From Candidatus Heimdallarchaeota archaeon (GTDB lineage: Archaea; Asgardarchaeota; Heimdallarchaeia; Heimdallarchaeales; Heimdallarchaeaceae), in NCBI GenBank assembly GCA_030628305.1, contig DAOVRE010000032.1, positions 1 to 10,423 of the forward strand: a stretch of DNA of 10,423 bases, written 5' to 3'. The notes under the pieces were generated by a model, which made no database searches, had not been told where the DNA came from, and saw only the letters and a list, made by a program, of their open reading frames with translations. Shown in pieces: positions 4,690-9,841 of the stretch. Every line of letters starts with the position of its first letter. Position 1 is the stretch's first letter. A program made the position numbers and the translations under genes.

Positions 4690-4857
4690 ATGACAACTGA
4701 ATTAGAAAAATTATCTTTTATTACAAAAGTAATTTCTAATTTTCGTGTTTCTATCCCTTTTGCTTTAAGAGACCTTTTAGAACTAAAAGAAGGCGATATA
4801 ATCGAATTAGAAATTAAAAGAGTTGTAAAGAAGCAGGGGGTTGAAGTTGTTGCCTGA
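4690..4857 (+). CDS. AbrB/SpoVT-type swapped-hairpin DNA-binding protein
   Basis: The 55-aa product MTTELEKLSFITKVISNF... carries the AbrB/MazE-like core at about residues 9-43: VISNFRVSIPFALRDLL, then LKEGDIIELEI. The RVSIP...LR...L..GD signature is typical of this fold. Such proteins bind DNA as dimers or tetramers and serve as transition regulators or as antitoxins. No toxin-like gene follows, so a regulator is more likely. It is the first gene of the rightward operon, leaderless from a TATA box at 4660-4668. Its 3' end overlaps the start of the next gene. Confidence 0.8.
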   Translation: MTTELEKLSFITKVISNFRVSIPFALRDLLELKEGDIIELEIKRVVKKQGVEVVA

Positions 4858-5092
4858 AGGAAAGGTTACTATTACTATTTCTGTAGCTTTTGATGAATCC
4901 GTCAATGGCGTTAAAAAAGGCAGTAGTTTCAAATCAACAGCTAATTTTGAAACTCTAGAAGGATTACATGAGAAAACTGATGTTGAATCTCAGAAGTTAT
5001 TGAAAGACTTGAAAAATGATCTACCTGCTAAATTCAGCCAACCAAAATTAACTGATAAACCCAAATTAGGAGAAGGTGAAGTTCCTGCCTAA
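4847..5092 (+). CDS. unknown ~81-aa protein
   Basis: The frame opens at TTG 4841 (83 aa). I prefer TTG 4847, because AGGGGG (4835-4840) then lies six bases upstream; TTG 4850 is also possible. The product begins LLPEGKVTITISVAFDES, which looks like a pair of beta strands, then has GVKKGSSFKSTANFETLEGL and an amphipathic helix with VESQKLLKDLKND. It ends in a Pro/Lys-rich tail finishing KLGEGEVPA. I recognise no family. It overlaps the upstream gene by 11 bases and the downstream gene by 17, so it is translationally coupled. The overlap sequence at its end resembles that at its beginning. Confidence 0.65.
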   Translation: MLPEGKVTITISVAFDESVNGVKKGSSFKSTANFETLEGLHEKTDVESQKLLKDLKNDLPAKFSQPKLTDKPKLGEGEVPA

Positions 5093-5324
5093 GTCTGAAT
5101 TAATCACTTTCAAAATTACAGAATCTATGCTTATAGATATGGATACAACAGTTAGTGAGGGTAAATTTGCTAATCGTTCTGAAGTTATTATACAAGCTAT
5201 TACTGAATTTCTTTCTTCTGAAAAGAACTCAATAAGAGCATTTCCTAAGAAAACAAAGAAACCTTCCATTTTCTCTGAACACGTTAAAAAAGTCAAGAGC
5301 AATCTAAGGAGGACTAAATTATAA
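5076..5324 (+). CDS. ribbon-helix-helix (CopG/NikR-like) DNA-binding protein
   Basis: The 82-aa product from GTG 5076 has the ribbon-helix-helix pattern near its N-terminus. The strand ELITFKIT (8-15) is followed by helix A MLIDMDTTVSEG (18-29), the turn FANRSE, and helix B VIIQAITEFL (37-46). A basic tail rich in Lys and Arg follows (KKTKKP, KKVKSNLRR). The strand inserts into the DNA major groove as a dimer. AGGAG at 5068-5072 lies close to the GTG. The gene overlaps the previous one by 17 bases and the next by one base. With the AbrB-like and winged-helix neighbours it forms a regulator cluster. Confidence 0.8.
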   Translation: MKFLPKSELITFKITESMLIDMDTTVSEGKFANRSEVIIQAITEFLSSEKNSIRAFPKKTKKPSIFSEHVKKVKSNLRRTKL

Positions 5325-5416
5325 TGGCTTTAGTTCCTATTGATGAAGGGGTTATTCGTAAAAGTACCCCTTTTGTTACTATTTATGATTTATTATTAAA
5401 GGAGGGTAAATCCTAG
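5324..5416 (+). CDS. 30-aa micro-ORF between the RHH and antirepressor genes
   Basis: ATG 5324 overlaps the preceding TAA (TAATG) and is preceded by a strong AAGGAGG (5306-5312). The frame runs MALVPIDEGVIRKSTPFVTI then YDLLLKEGKS to TAG 5414-5416, which overlaps the next start. Both junctions and the Shine-Dalgarno motif indicate genuine translation. The protein is too short to assign. It may only couple translation of the antirepressor, or may be a small peptide with its own role. Confidence 0.6.
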   Translation: MALVPIDEGVIRKSTPFVTIYDLLLKEGKS

Positions 5417-6216
5417 TGTCGTCTATTGTTGCTTATGAGAAGTTTGATGGTCGTTCCATCCAACTTTCTGAAGTTGCAGGTGAATATTGTCTTAATTCTA
5501 ATCAAGTTGCTCATAATTTAGACTACAATGATCCAATTAAAGCTACTCTTAATATTCTTACTCGCAACAAACACGACTTTAGGGGTGCTGTTCTCGTTCC
5601 CAACTTGGGAATGAATAATATCCAGCTTACAGAGGCTCAAATAGGAAATCTCACTTATGCTTTTCTTAGCTCAAATGAAGTTTATCTAACTGAACAAGGT
5701 GTTTATCTTTTCATCATGCTTTCGAGAAAACCTAAAGCTGTTCCTTTTCGTAGATGGGTTTCTGAGTTAATAAAATCTCATCGTCAAAACAGACTTGCTT
5801 TAGTTGATACTGAATTTGCTCGTTTATCTAAAAACGATGCTAAACAAGATAATGATATTTCTTTTGTTAGTTCAGAGATTAAGCTTTTACACGACCATGT
5901 TTCTTTACTCGCTTCTGAAGTTAAACGACTTCAGGTTAGTGAAGATAAAGAGCTTAATACTTGTATTACTACTGTTCAATTTTATCACTTAAAGAATGAA
6001 GGCTGGAAGCTAATTAGTAGAATCTCAATGCTCAAAGGAAAAGCTGAATCTACCGCTGATGAAAAAAGAGATTTTTGGAAAGTAATGAAACGAGCTCTAA
6101 AGATCCCTGAGTATTTCAAACTTGAACTCTTTTCTGTTAAACAATTTAACGCTGCTATGAAATGGTTGGAAGAACAGAATAAAAAATTAGATTTAAAATT
6201 GGAGGCTTTCTTATGA
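5416..6216 (+). CDS. Bro-N domain antirepressor with ORF6C-like C-terminus
   Basis: The 266-aa product starts at GTG 5416, with AAGGAGGG (5399-5406) upstream. Residues about 1-125 match the Bro-N (BRO/antirepressor) domain. The diagnostic part is VYLTEQGVYLFIMLSRKPKA followed by VPFRRWVSELI (about 89-119); in this family an aromatic-rich helix is followed by a basic R(K)..FRRWV segment. A coiled-coil stretch follows (about 135-175). The C-terminus (about 215-262) with FWKVMKRALKIPEYFKLELF and AAMKWLEEQ resembles the ORF6C domain seen in phage antirepressors. Phage relatives relieve repression and trigger lytic growth by binding DNA or the repressor. This is the best evidence that the region is viral or proviral. 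Possible partners are the winged-helix and RHH proteins. Confidence 0.85.
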   Translation: MSSIVAYEKFDGRSIQLSEVAGEYCLNSNQVAHNLDYNDPIKATLNILTRNKHDFRGAVLVPNLGMNNIQLTEAQIGNLTYAFLSSNEVYLTEQGVYLFIMLSRKPKAVPFRRWVSELIKSHRQNRLALVDTEFARLSKNDAKQDNDISFVSSEIKLLHDHVSLLASEVKRLQVSEDKELNTCITTVQFYHLKNEGWKLISRISMLKGKAESTADEKRDFWKVMKRALKIPEYFKLELFSVKQFNAAMKWLEEQNKKLDLKLEAFL

Positions 6217-6479
6217 GTCTTGCTGTTAAACTTGATTTTGTTGTTGAATTATTATTAGATCTCCAGGAACAGCTTCGTTCCAAGAAAGTTAGCAGATTTA
6301 ATGTCTCTCTTTCTCGCAAAGAGGAAATTGAGCAAGCTAAGAAGACCATTACTGACAAAATCCTTTCTCGAACCATTCATCCTGCAACAGTTACCATTGA
6401 TAGTATTGCTGCTTGTGGTTTTTTAGAAGTTGAAGCTGGAGAAATCTTTTCACATTTACAGGAGTTGATGTTATTATGA
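6213..6479 (+). CDS. 88-aa unknown helical protein
   Basis: ATG 6213 overlaps the stop of the antirepressor (ATGA) and has GGAGG seven bases upstream. The product is mostly helical: VVELLLDLQEQLRSK, then RKEEIEQAKKTITDKIL, then an alternating region TVTIDSIAACGFLEVEAGEI and a C-terminal helix HLQELMLL. It contains a single cysteine and no motif I recognise. The immediate coupling to the antirepressor suggests a related role, or simply membership of the same operon. It overlaps the next gene by four bases. Confidence 0.7.
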   Translation: MSLAVKLDFVVELLLDLQEQLRSKKVSRFNVSLSRKEEIEQAKKTITDKILSRTIHPATVTIDSIAACGFLEVEAGEIFSHLQELMLL

Positions 6480-6694
6480 GATCCCTTACAATTCCTGCTA
6501 CAATTAATATTTATGATTTTACTATTACTGCTGGTTCTATCCGAACTAGAACCGGTTTCAAACGTGAATTTATCTTTGAATGTCCAAAATGTGATTGCAA
6601 AATAACCAATCGCACTTTTATCTTAGACACTCATTGGTTAAAATTTATCCAAAAGCATCTCAAAGATGCTCACAACATAAAACATGAAAAATAA
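6476..6694 (+). CDS. C2H2-like zinc-finger protein, 72 aa
   Basis: After an N-terminal beta-like stretch, C36-x2-C39 is followed by H61-x4-H66 with further His at 53 and 70 (CPKC ... THWLKFIQKHLKDAH). The spacing is longer than in a classical C2H2 finger but the C..C/H..H order and hydrophobic residues fit. Archaeal viruses encode many C2H2 proteins that bind DNA. AGGAG is found 12 bases before ATG 6476, which overlaps the previous stop by four bases. Function is not known. Confidence 0.7.
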   Translation: MRSLTIPATINIYDFTITAGSIRTRTGFKREFIFECPKCDCKITNRTFILDTHWLKFIQKHLKDAHNIKHEK

Positions 6695-6712
6695 AGGAGT
6701 TAAAGAAAAGAA

Positions 6713-7288
6713 ATGTCAGAACAATCCCAAGTCCAACATTCTTCCCTTTTAACAATGGGAAACGAAGAATTAAAAACTTTGCTTATCGGTGAAATAGGTG
6801 AACCATACCTTAATTGTGATGGTAATATTTTATACCCTAAAACCGAATTTACTGAACACGAAGAAATTTTGAATAAGGAACTAAGCATTTACTTAGTTGC
6901 TAACGTTACTGCTAAAACAATGTATTACAGGCACAATGCTTATGCTGTTGTAACTATTGATCTACATCATGGTGTTAGAGAGTGGCATTTTGACTATAAA
7001 GGCACTCTTATGCCTAAAGCTGTAGTTCACGATGATATTATAGCAATTGCCGAATCAGCTCGCCACATACTTGAAAAGAAGTATGATTCTATTGTCCAGG
7101 AAGAATGGCAAAGAAAATATTCTATCTTGGAGTCTGTTATAGGTGATAGATCTAAACAACTCAAAACCCAACCTAATTTTACAGAAAATTGTTTTAGAGA
7201 TGTTTATACTGGTATTCCTATTACAACTGTCGAAGAAAGAGAAGTGTTAAAACATCTCGGCATAGAAGTAGGCATTTTTCAGGAGTGA
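6713..7288 (+). CDS. 191-aa unknown protein
   Basis: AAAGGAG (6693-6699) precedes ATG 6713 by 13 bases, the longest gap in this operon. The protein has a Gln/Ser-rich N-terminus and a beta-rich central part (ELSIYLVANVTAKTMYYRHN, AYAVVTIDLHHGVREWHFDY). A helical segment, IIAIAESARHILEKKYDSIV, comes next, and the C-terminus runs TTVEEREVLKHLGIEVGIFQ. Paired histidines in DLHHGVREWHF could bind metal, but I cannot match the layout to a known family. It is the second-longest gene of the operon after the antirepressor. It is confidently coding by length and clean junctions. Confidence 0.75.
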   Translation: MSEQSQVQHSSLLTMGNEELKTLLIGEIGEPYLNCDGNILYPKTEFTEHEEILNKELSIYLVANVTAKTMYYRHNAYAVVTIDLHHGVREWHFDYKGTLMPKAVVHDDIIAIAESARHILEKKYDSIVQEEWQRKYSILESVIGDRSKQLKTQPNFTENCFRDVYTGIPITTVEEREVLKHLGIEVGIFQE

Positions 7289-7293
7289 TAAGA

Positions 7294-7467
7294 ATGGGTA
7301 ATTACAATTTAGATACTCTAATTGCTAATTTTGAAGAACTGCTCAAGAAACCAGCAGCAAAGAAACGCTATCACATTCACAAGATTCAGCTTTTCACTTC
7401 TGATATTTACAACATTATCAAAGGTCTAAAATTACTAAAAAACAAGAAAAAGGAGATAAGCAAATGA
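7294..7467 (+). CDS. 57-aa basic unknown protein
   Basis: I start at ATG 7294 because AGGAGTGAT (7281-7289) lies just upstream and matches the archaeal Shine-Dalgarno; GTG 7285 in the same frame would sit inside that motif. The protein is MGNYNLDTLIANFEELLKKP, then a basic helical region with several Lys, ending in KKKEISK. The same C-terminal KKKEISK and the same gene junction recur in the 8261-8485 gene. It resembles no family I can name. The short basic helical character would suit nucleic-acid or protein binding. Confidence 0.65.
   Translation: MGNYNLDTLIANFEELLKKPAAKKRYHIHKIQLFTSDIYNIIKGLKLLKNKKKEISK
7450..7467 (+). repeat. gene-junction repeat, copy 1
   Basis: AAGGAGATAAGCAAATGA contains the Shine-Dalgarno, the stop of one gene and the start of the next. 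An identical 18-mer occurs at 8468-8485. A related form, AGGGAGAATAGGCAAATGA, lies at 7670-7688. Confidence 0.7.
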
Positions 7468-7688
7468 GCGAAGAAAAGTATACTAACGATTTTCTTAATC
7501 TACTGAATTATTATTGTGAAAATGAAACAATTGTCAGTCTCTACCTACTTGAAAATAAAATGCTTGTAGGGACAATTACTGCAACTGAAGGAAACTATGT
7601 AGAAATTCAAACATTGAAACATGAATATCAGATTCCAATGAAAAACATAAAATTTGTTTCCATAGAAAAAGGGAGAATAGGCAAATGA
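7464..7688 (+). CDS. possible Hfq/Sm-like fold protein, 74 aa
   Basis: Length and layout fit a single Sm fold. An N-terminal helix (NDFLNLLNYYCENE, 8-21) precedes an Sm1-like region, VSLYLLENKMLVGTITATEG (24-43), with the typical hydrophobic pattern and Gly in the second strand. Then comes NYVEIQT, then an Sm2-like HEYQIPMKNIKFVSI (53-67). The pattern FLN-x-L ... VSLYL ... GTI ... Y(Q)IPMKNI parallels bacterial Hfq (FLNALR ... VSIYL ... GQI ... YKHAIST). If right, it would form a hexameric or heptameric RNA-binding ring. No search was possible. Other small beta-barrels could give the same pattern. It overlaps neighbours by four bases each and has AGGAGAT upstream. Confidence 0.6.
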   Translation: MSEEKYTNDFLNLLNYYCENETIVSLYLLENKMLVGTITATEGNYVEIQTLKHEYQIPMKNIKFVSIEKGRIGK

Positions 7689-7918
7689 AAATCAAATGCC
7701 ATCAATGTGGTTCTGAAGAAGCTGAAGCATACACTGATCCTTACGATAGTAATAGACGTCTGGAAATTTGTTTTGGTTGTGGTTATATAAGAAAAATAAC
7801 TCACTATATTCTTGATGTTAATAATGAAATAGGTAAAATCTATGATATCGTTTCTGAGGACAGAGAATCCCCTCCTGAAAAAAGAGTAGAAGAAATAAGG
7901 AAAGTGATAGAATCATGA
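7685..7918 (+). CDS. zinc-ribbon protein, 77 aa
   Basis: C5-x2-C8 and C29-x2-C32 (KCHQCGSEE ... EICFGCGYI) form a classical zinc ribbon in the first 35 residues. A helical tail, EIGKIYDIVSEDRE and PEKRVEEIRKVI, follows. The ribbon resembles those of TFIIS/TFB-type and rubredoxin-like knuckles, used for nucleic-acid or protein contact. The ATG overlaps the preceding stop (ATGA), with AGGGAG upstream, and the gene overlaps the HTH gene that follows. Its exact function is unknown. Confidence 0.75.
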   Translation: MKIKCHQCGSEEAEAYTDPYDSNRRLEICFGCGYIRKITHYILDVNNEIGKIYDIVSEDRESPPEKRVEEIRKVIES

Positions 7919-8268
7919 ATGCTCCAGAATTAGAGGAATTGAAAAAACAGTTTATCCTTGACACTTCTGTTCCTGAAGGATATAATACAATCATGGACTA
8001 TGTCAAAGAAAACACTGAACCCAAAGAAACAGGCATTAGAAACAAGATGGCTATTTGGTTCTTAAATGCTCTTGGAAAATCCATTGAGGAACAAGCAGCA
8101 ATATTGAATCTAAAACCTTCTACTGTTAAGCACTATAGATATGAGCTTATCCGAAAGCAACTCATTGGTGAAGATGGAAGGTCACACATTGACAGTAAAC
8201 ATACTTCAGTAGACATTTGCTTGAAAATTAATGTTTTGAAAGGTTTTTTGGTGATGGTAGATGAATGA
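7915..8268 (+). CDS. helix-turn-helix protein, 117 aa
   Basis: The HTH lies at about residues 54-80: GKSIEEQAAILNLKPSTVKH followed by YRYELIRKQL. It resembles sigma-70 region 4 or LuxR-type HTH (E..A..L.....TV..)). The N-terminal 50 residues are helical and acidic, with the possible dimerising region EELKKQFILDTSVPEGYN; the C-terminus contains DICLKINVLKGFLVMVDE. It shares the SxxExAxxLxxxxSTVxHxYR pattern with the 289-aa protein of the leftward unit, though the rest differs. It may be a late or internal regulator of the operon. It starts four bases inside the zinc-ribbon gene. Confidence 0.75.
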   Translation: MNAPELEELKKQFILDTSVPEGYNTIMDYVKENTEPKETGIRNKMAIWFLNALGKSIEEQAAILNLKPSTVKHYRYELIRKQLIGEDGRSHIDSKHTSVDICLKINVLKGFLVMVDE

Positions 8269-8485
8269 AGATTTGAAAGAAAAAATACGTAGAGAGATGG
8301 TTACCCATGATTTTGAACTTACACAAGAAGAACTTGAGATGTTGGAATTTGTTCTACTTCTTTATATCAACTCTGAGGATCATCCTAAATTCTATGAAAG
8401 ACTATTAGAGAGAATACAACTGAAACTGAAAAAGATTGATCATGAAAAGAAGCTAGAAGCTAAAAAGAAGGAGATAAGCAAATGA
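8261..8485 (+). CDS. 74-aa highly charged helical protein
   Basis: ATG 8261 overlaps the stop of the HTH gene by eight bases. The product is rich in Glu and Lys: EKIRREMVTHDFELTQEELE, EFVLLLYINSE, ERLLERIQLKLKKIDHEKKL, ending KKKEISK. It is probably a helical bundle or coiled coil. The C-terminal seven residues and the following junction match the 7294-7467 gene exactly. I recognise no family. Confidence 0.65.
   Translation: MNEDLKEKIRREMVTHDFELTQEELEMLEFVLLLYINSEDHPKFYERLLERIQLKLKKIDHEKKLEAKKKEISK
8468..8485 (+). repeat. gene-junction repeat, copy 2
   Basis: AAGGAGATAAGCAAATGA is identical to 7450-7467, about 1 kb upstream. It has the same reading frame and the same role as end of one gene and start of the next. 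Confidence 0.7.
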
Positions 8486-8691
8486 AAGAACCATCTTACT
8501 CTTTTCCTGCTATACCTTCTGTAACTAAGAAGGATTTTGAAAGAGAGCTAGAGAAATGGGGTTCTTATGTAGCTGATATATGCGATGGAAATTGTAAGAC
8601 ATGTGGATTACATCAACCTCACAAAAAGGTCACTTGTAGGGGAACTGAACTAGCTCAAGAGTTAGAAAGAAAAATTCAGGGGTTTAACTAA
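8482..8691 (+). CDS. Cys/His-rich zinc-binding protein, 69 aa
   Basis: The Cys/His cluster C34-x3-C38-x2-C41 is followed by H44, H47 and C52 (CDGNCKTCGLHQPHKKVTC). This looks like a compact metal site, most likely structural zinc; an iron-sulfur site cannot be excluded. The N-terminus contains a helix, KKDFERELEKWGSYVADI. The start overlaps the previous stop (ATGA) after a strong AAGGAGAT. The next gene starts one base inside its stop codon (TAATG). Confidence 0.7.
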   Translation: MKEPSYSFPAIPSVTKKDFERELEKWGSYVADICDGNCKTCGLHQPHKKVTCRGTELAQELERKIQGFN

Positions 8692-8936
8692 TGGTTCTCC
8701 AATTAAACAATGAAAAACAAGCTTATACTTTTACTACTAATCAACATTGTAAGCTTTGTCCAACTTGTGATAATTTTGATTCTACTAAATATAGCGAATT
8801 ACCAAATTGTTTAGGGAGCTGTGTTATCAAAAAACCTCTATTAAGAAAACAGATCACTCCTCTTTACAGATTTCGTACTGCTTGTATTGATTATCTTGCT
8901 CTTATACCTAATATAACTAAGGAGCTGAAAGAATAA
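8691..8936 (+). CDS. Cys-rich protein, 81 aa
   Basis: Cysteines are at residues 20, 23, 26, 40 and 44, plus C65: HCKLCPTCDNFDSTKY then LPNCLGSCVI. CxxCxxC is a known zinc or iron-sulfur ligand pattern, so the metal is open. The C-terminal half has a helical region, RFRTACIDYLALIPNI. TAATG overlap with the preceding gene, and overlapping stop/start with the next, place it firmly in the operon. No family is recognised. Confidence 0.7.
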   Translation: MVLQLNNEKQAYTFTTNQHCKLCPTCDNFDSTKYSELPNCLGSCVIKKPLLRKQITPLYRFRTACIDYLALIPNITKELKE

Positions 8937-9310
8937 TGGGCGCTTACAAACTCACTCCTTGCAGTATTTCTGATTCTTCTGATGAATCTATTTCTATTGT
9001 TGAAGCAAGAATCTTCAATCTTTATCAGAACATGATTGCTGCCGAAAAAGAGCTAGAGGAAAAAACTCTCTTGAATCTACTTAATGAAGTAGAAGAAGAA
9101 CAATGCAAGAAACAGCTTTCAGATGGAATCGTTGTTCATAATGCTAACAAACTGAAAAATGGAAAGTGTCCTGCATGTGGTTTTGAAGCTCCTTTATCTG
9201 ATGAAGAAGAATCTCAATCTACTTTAATTTGTGACAATTGTGAGGTTGGTTTTCCTGGATATATGTATGTTGCAACAAAACCCACAAAACTCCCAGGAGA
9301 TGAAACCTAA
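8936..9310 (+). CDS. zinc-ribbon protein with N-terminal coiled coil, 124 aa (paralogue of the 9828 gene)
   Basis: The C-terminal ribbon has C78-x2-C81 (GKCPACGFEAP) and C99-x2-C102 (LICDNCEVGFPGYMYVATK). The N-terminal part is helical: SIVEARIFNLYQNMIAAEKE then a Glu-rich EEKTLLNLLNEVEEEQ (about 40-57), a probable coiled coil. The ribbon is almost the same as that of the 9828-10130 gene at DNA level, including a shared 26-base stretch (9167-9192 and 9975-10000), so one copy is a recent duplicate. AAGGAGCTGA precedes the ATG, which overlaps the previous stop. The role is unknown. Confidence 0.78.
   Translation: MGAYKLTPCSISDSSDESISIVEARIFNLYQNMIAAEKELEEKTLLNLLNEVEEEQCKKQLSDGIVVHNANKLKNGKCPACGFEAPLSDEEESQSTLICDNCEVGFPGYMYVATKPTKLPGDET
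9167..9192 (+). repeat. 26-base exact repeat inside the zinc-ribbon coding sequence, copy 1
   Basis: It starts TGTCCTGCATGTGGTTTTGA and encodes CPACGFEA; the identical copy is at 9975-10000. A second shared 16-mer, TTTGTGACAATTGTGA, lies at 9228-9243 and 10033-10048. Together they show recent duplication. Confidence 0.75.
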
Positions 9311-9693
9311 TGCAAAATCTCAATTTCTCCTACACTTACGATAAGCTCTATGCTCTCAATGAAGGTCATCGTGCCACAACTATACGAAGAAGAAACAAGT
9401 TTAGTCTAGGTGAAAATGTTAAAGTTCTTGCTAATGGCCAATTCCTTTGTTATGCCAAAATTATCATTATTGAGAGAGTAAAAATTCGAGAGATAGATGA
9501 TATAAAACTTCTAGCTGATGTTGCTCCTCATGCAGATACTAGAGAAGCAGCAATAGCTTTAATCAATAAATTTTATCGAATCCCTTTAACTGAAGAATCA
9601 GAAGTTTTCCTTTATACTTTGAAGAGGATACCTGAGAGTCAGGTAATAGTTAAGATACAAACAAAATCTAAAGGTGATGAAATTGGAAGATAA
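9310..9693 (+). CDS. ASCH-domain (PUA-like) protein
   Basis: The 127-aa product has the ASCH signature. ALNEGHRATTIRRRNKFSLG (15-34) carries the T-T-I-R motif after a hydrophobic start; GENVKVL (34-40) is the GD.v.v strand, and FLCYAKIIIIERVKIREI (45-62) is the following strand pair. The helix DTREAAIALINKFYRIP comes later. ASCH domains are beta-barrels related to PUA and YTH and bind RNA; some act on RNA nucleosides as hydrolases. No enzyme site is clear here. It ends KSKGDEIGR, the same KxxGDEI end that recurs in the next gene. TAATG overlap with the upstream gene. Confidence 0.72.
   Translation: MQNLNFSYTYDKLYALNEGHRATTIRRRNKFSLGENVKVLANGQFLCYAKIIIIERVKIREIDDIKLLADVAPHADTREAAIALINKFYRIPLTEESEVFLYTLKRIPESQVIVKIQTKSKGDEIGR
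9671..9687 (+). repeat. second gene-junction repeat, copy 1
   Basis: AAGGTGATGAAATTGGA is found here and identically at 9822-9838. It encodes the end of one gene (GDEIG) in one frame, and supplies the GGTGA motif and start of the next gene in another. A shorter related piece, AAGGTGAT, is at 10099-10106. Confidence 0.7.
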
Positions 9694-9841
9694 GTGTGAC
9701 AATTGCAACTATAAAATATATGTTACTGAATTATTTGCTGAAATGGTTAAGGAAGTTAAAATGAAAAAATTAGAGAGAAATATCATTATGAAATTAGCTG
9801 AAGAAAGCTCTACAAAACCTGAAGGTGATGAAATTGGATAG
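9677..9841 (+). CDS. 54-aa protein with half a zinc ribbon
   Basis: ATG 9677 opens a 54-codon frame to TAG 9839-9841, overlapping both neighbours by 14-17 bases. The product begins MKLEDKCDNCNYKIYVTELF, with one CxxC only. It continues with a Lys-rich helix and ends EESSTKPEGDEIG. DNA around CDNC (TGTGACAATTG, 9695-9705) repeats that of the paralogous zinc ribbons, so this looks like a truncated duplication product. A TTG at 9683 is an alternative start, since AAGGTGAT is too close to the ATG. It may be functional as a dimeric zinc protein, or be in decay. Confidence 0.6.
   Translation: MKLEDKCDNCNYKIYVTELFAEMVKEVKMKKLERNIIMKLAEESSTKPEGDEIG
9822..9838 (+). repeat. second gene-junction repeat, copy 2
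   Basis: AAGGTGATGAAATTGGA, identical to 9671-9687 and 151 bp away from it. It ends the 54-aa gene and starts the 9828 gene. Confidence 0.7.

Noticed and set aside
5066..5302. Minus-strand frame opposite the RHH gene
   Set aside because: It mirrors the RHH coding sequence and has no initiation signal.
4690..5324. Toxin-antitoxin pair formed by the AbrB-like or RHH protein
   Set aside because: Both folds are used by antitoxins, but the adjacent genes show no recognisable toxin motif (PIN acidic residues, RelE/MazF core).
5804..5992. Plus-strand frame inside the antirepressor gene
   Set aside because: Out-of-frame shadow within a gene with clear domain matches.
6155..6888. Two minus-strand frames opposite the 6213 and 6713 genes
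   Set aside because: Antisense shadows in a region where every gene junction supports rightward transcription.
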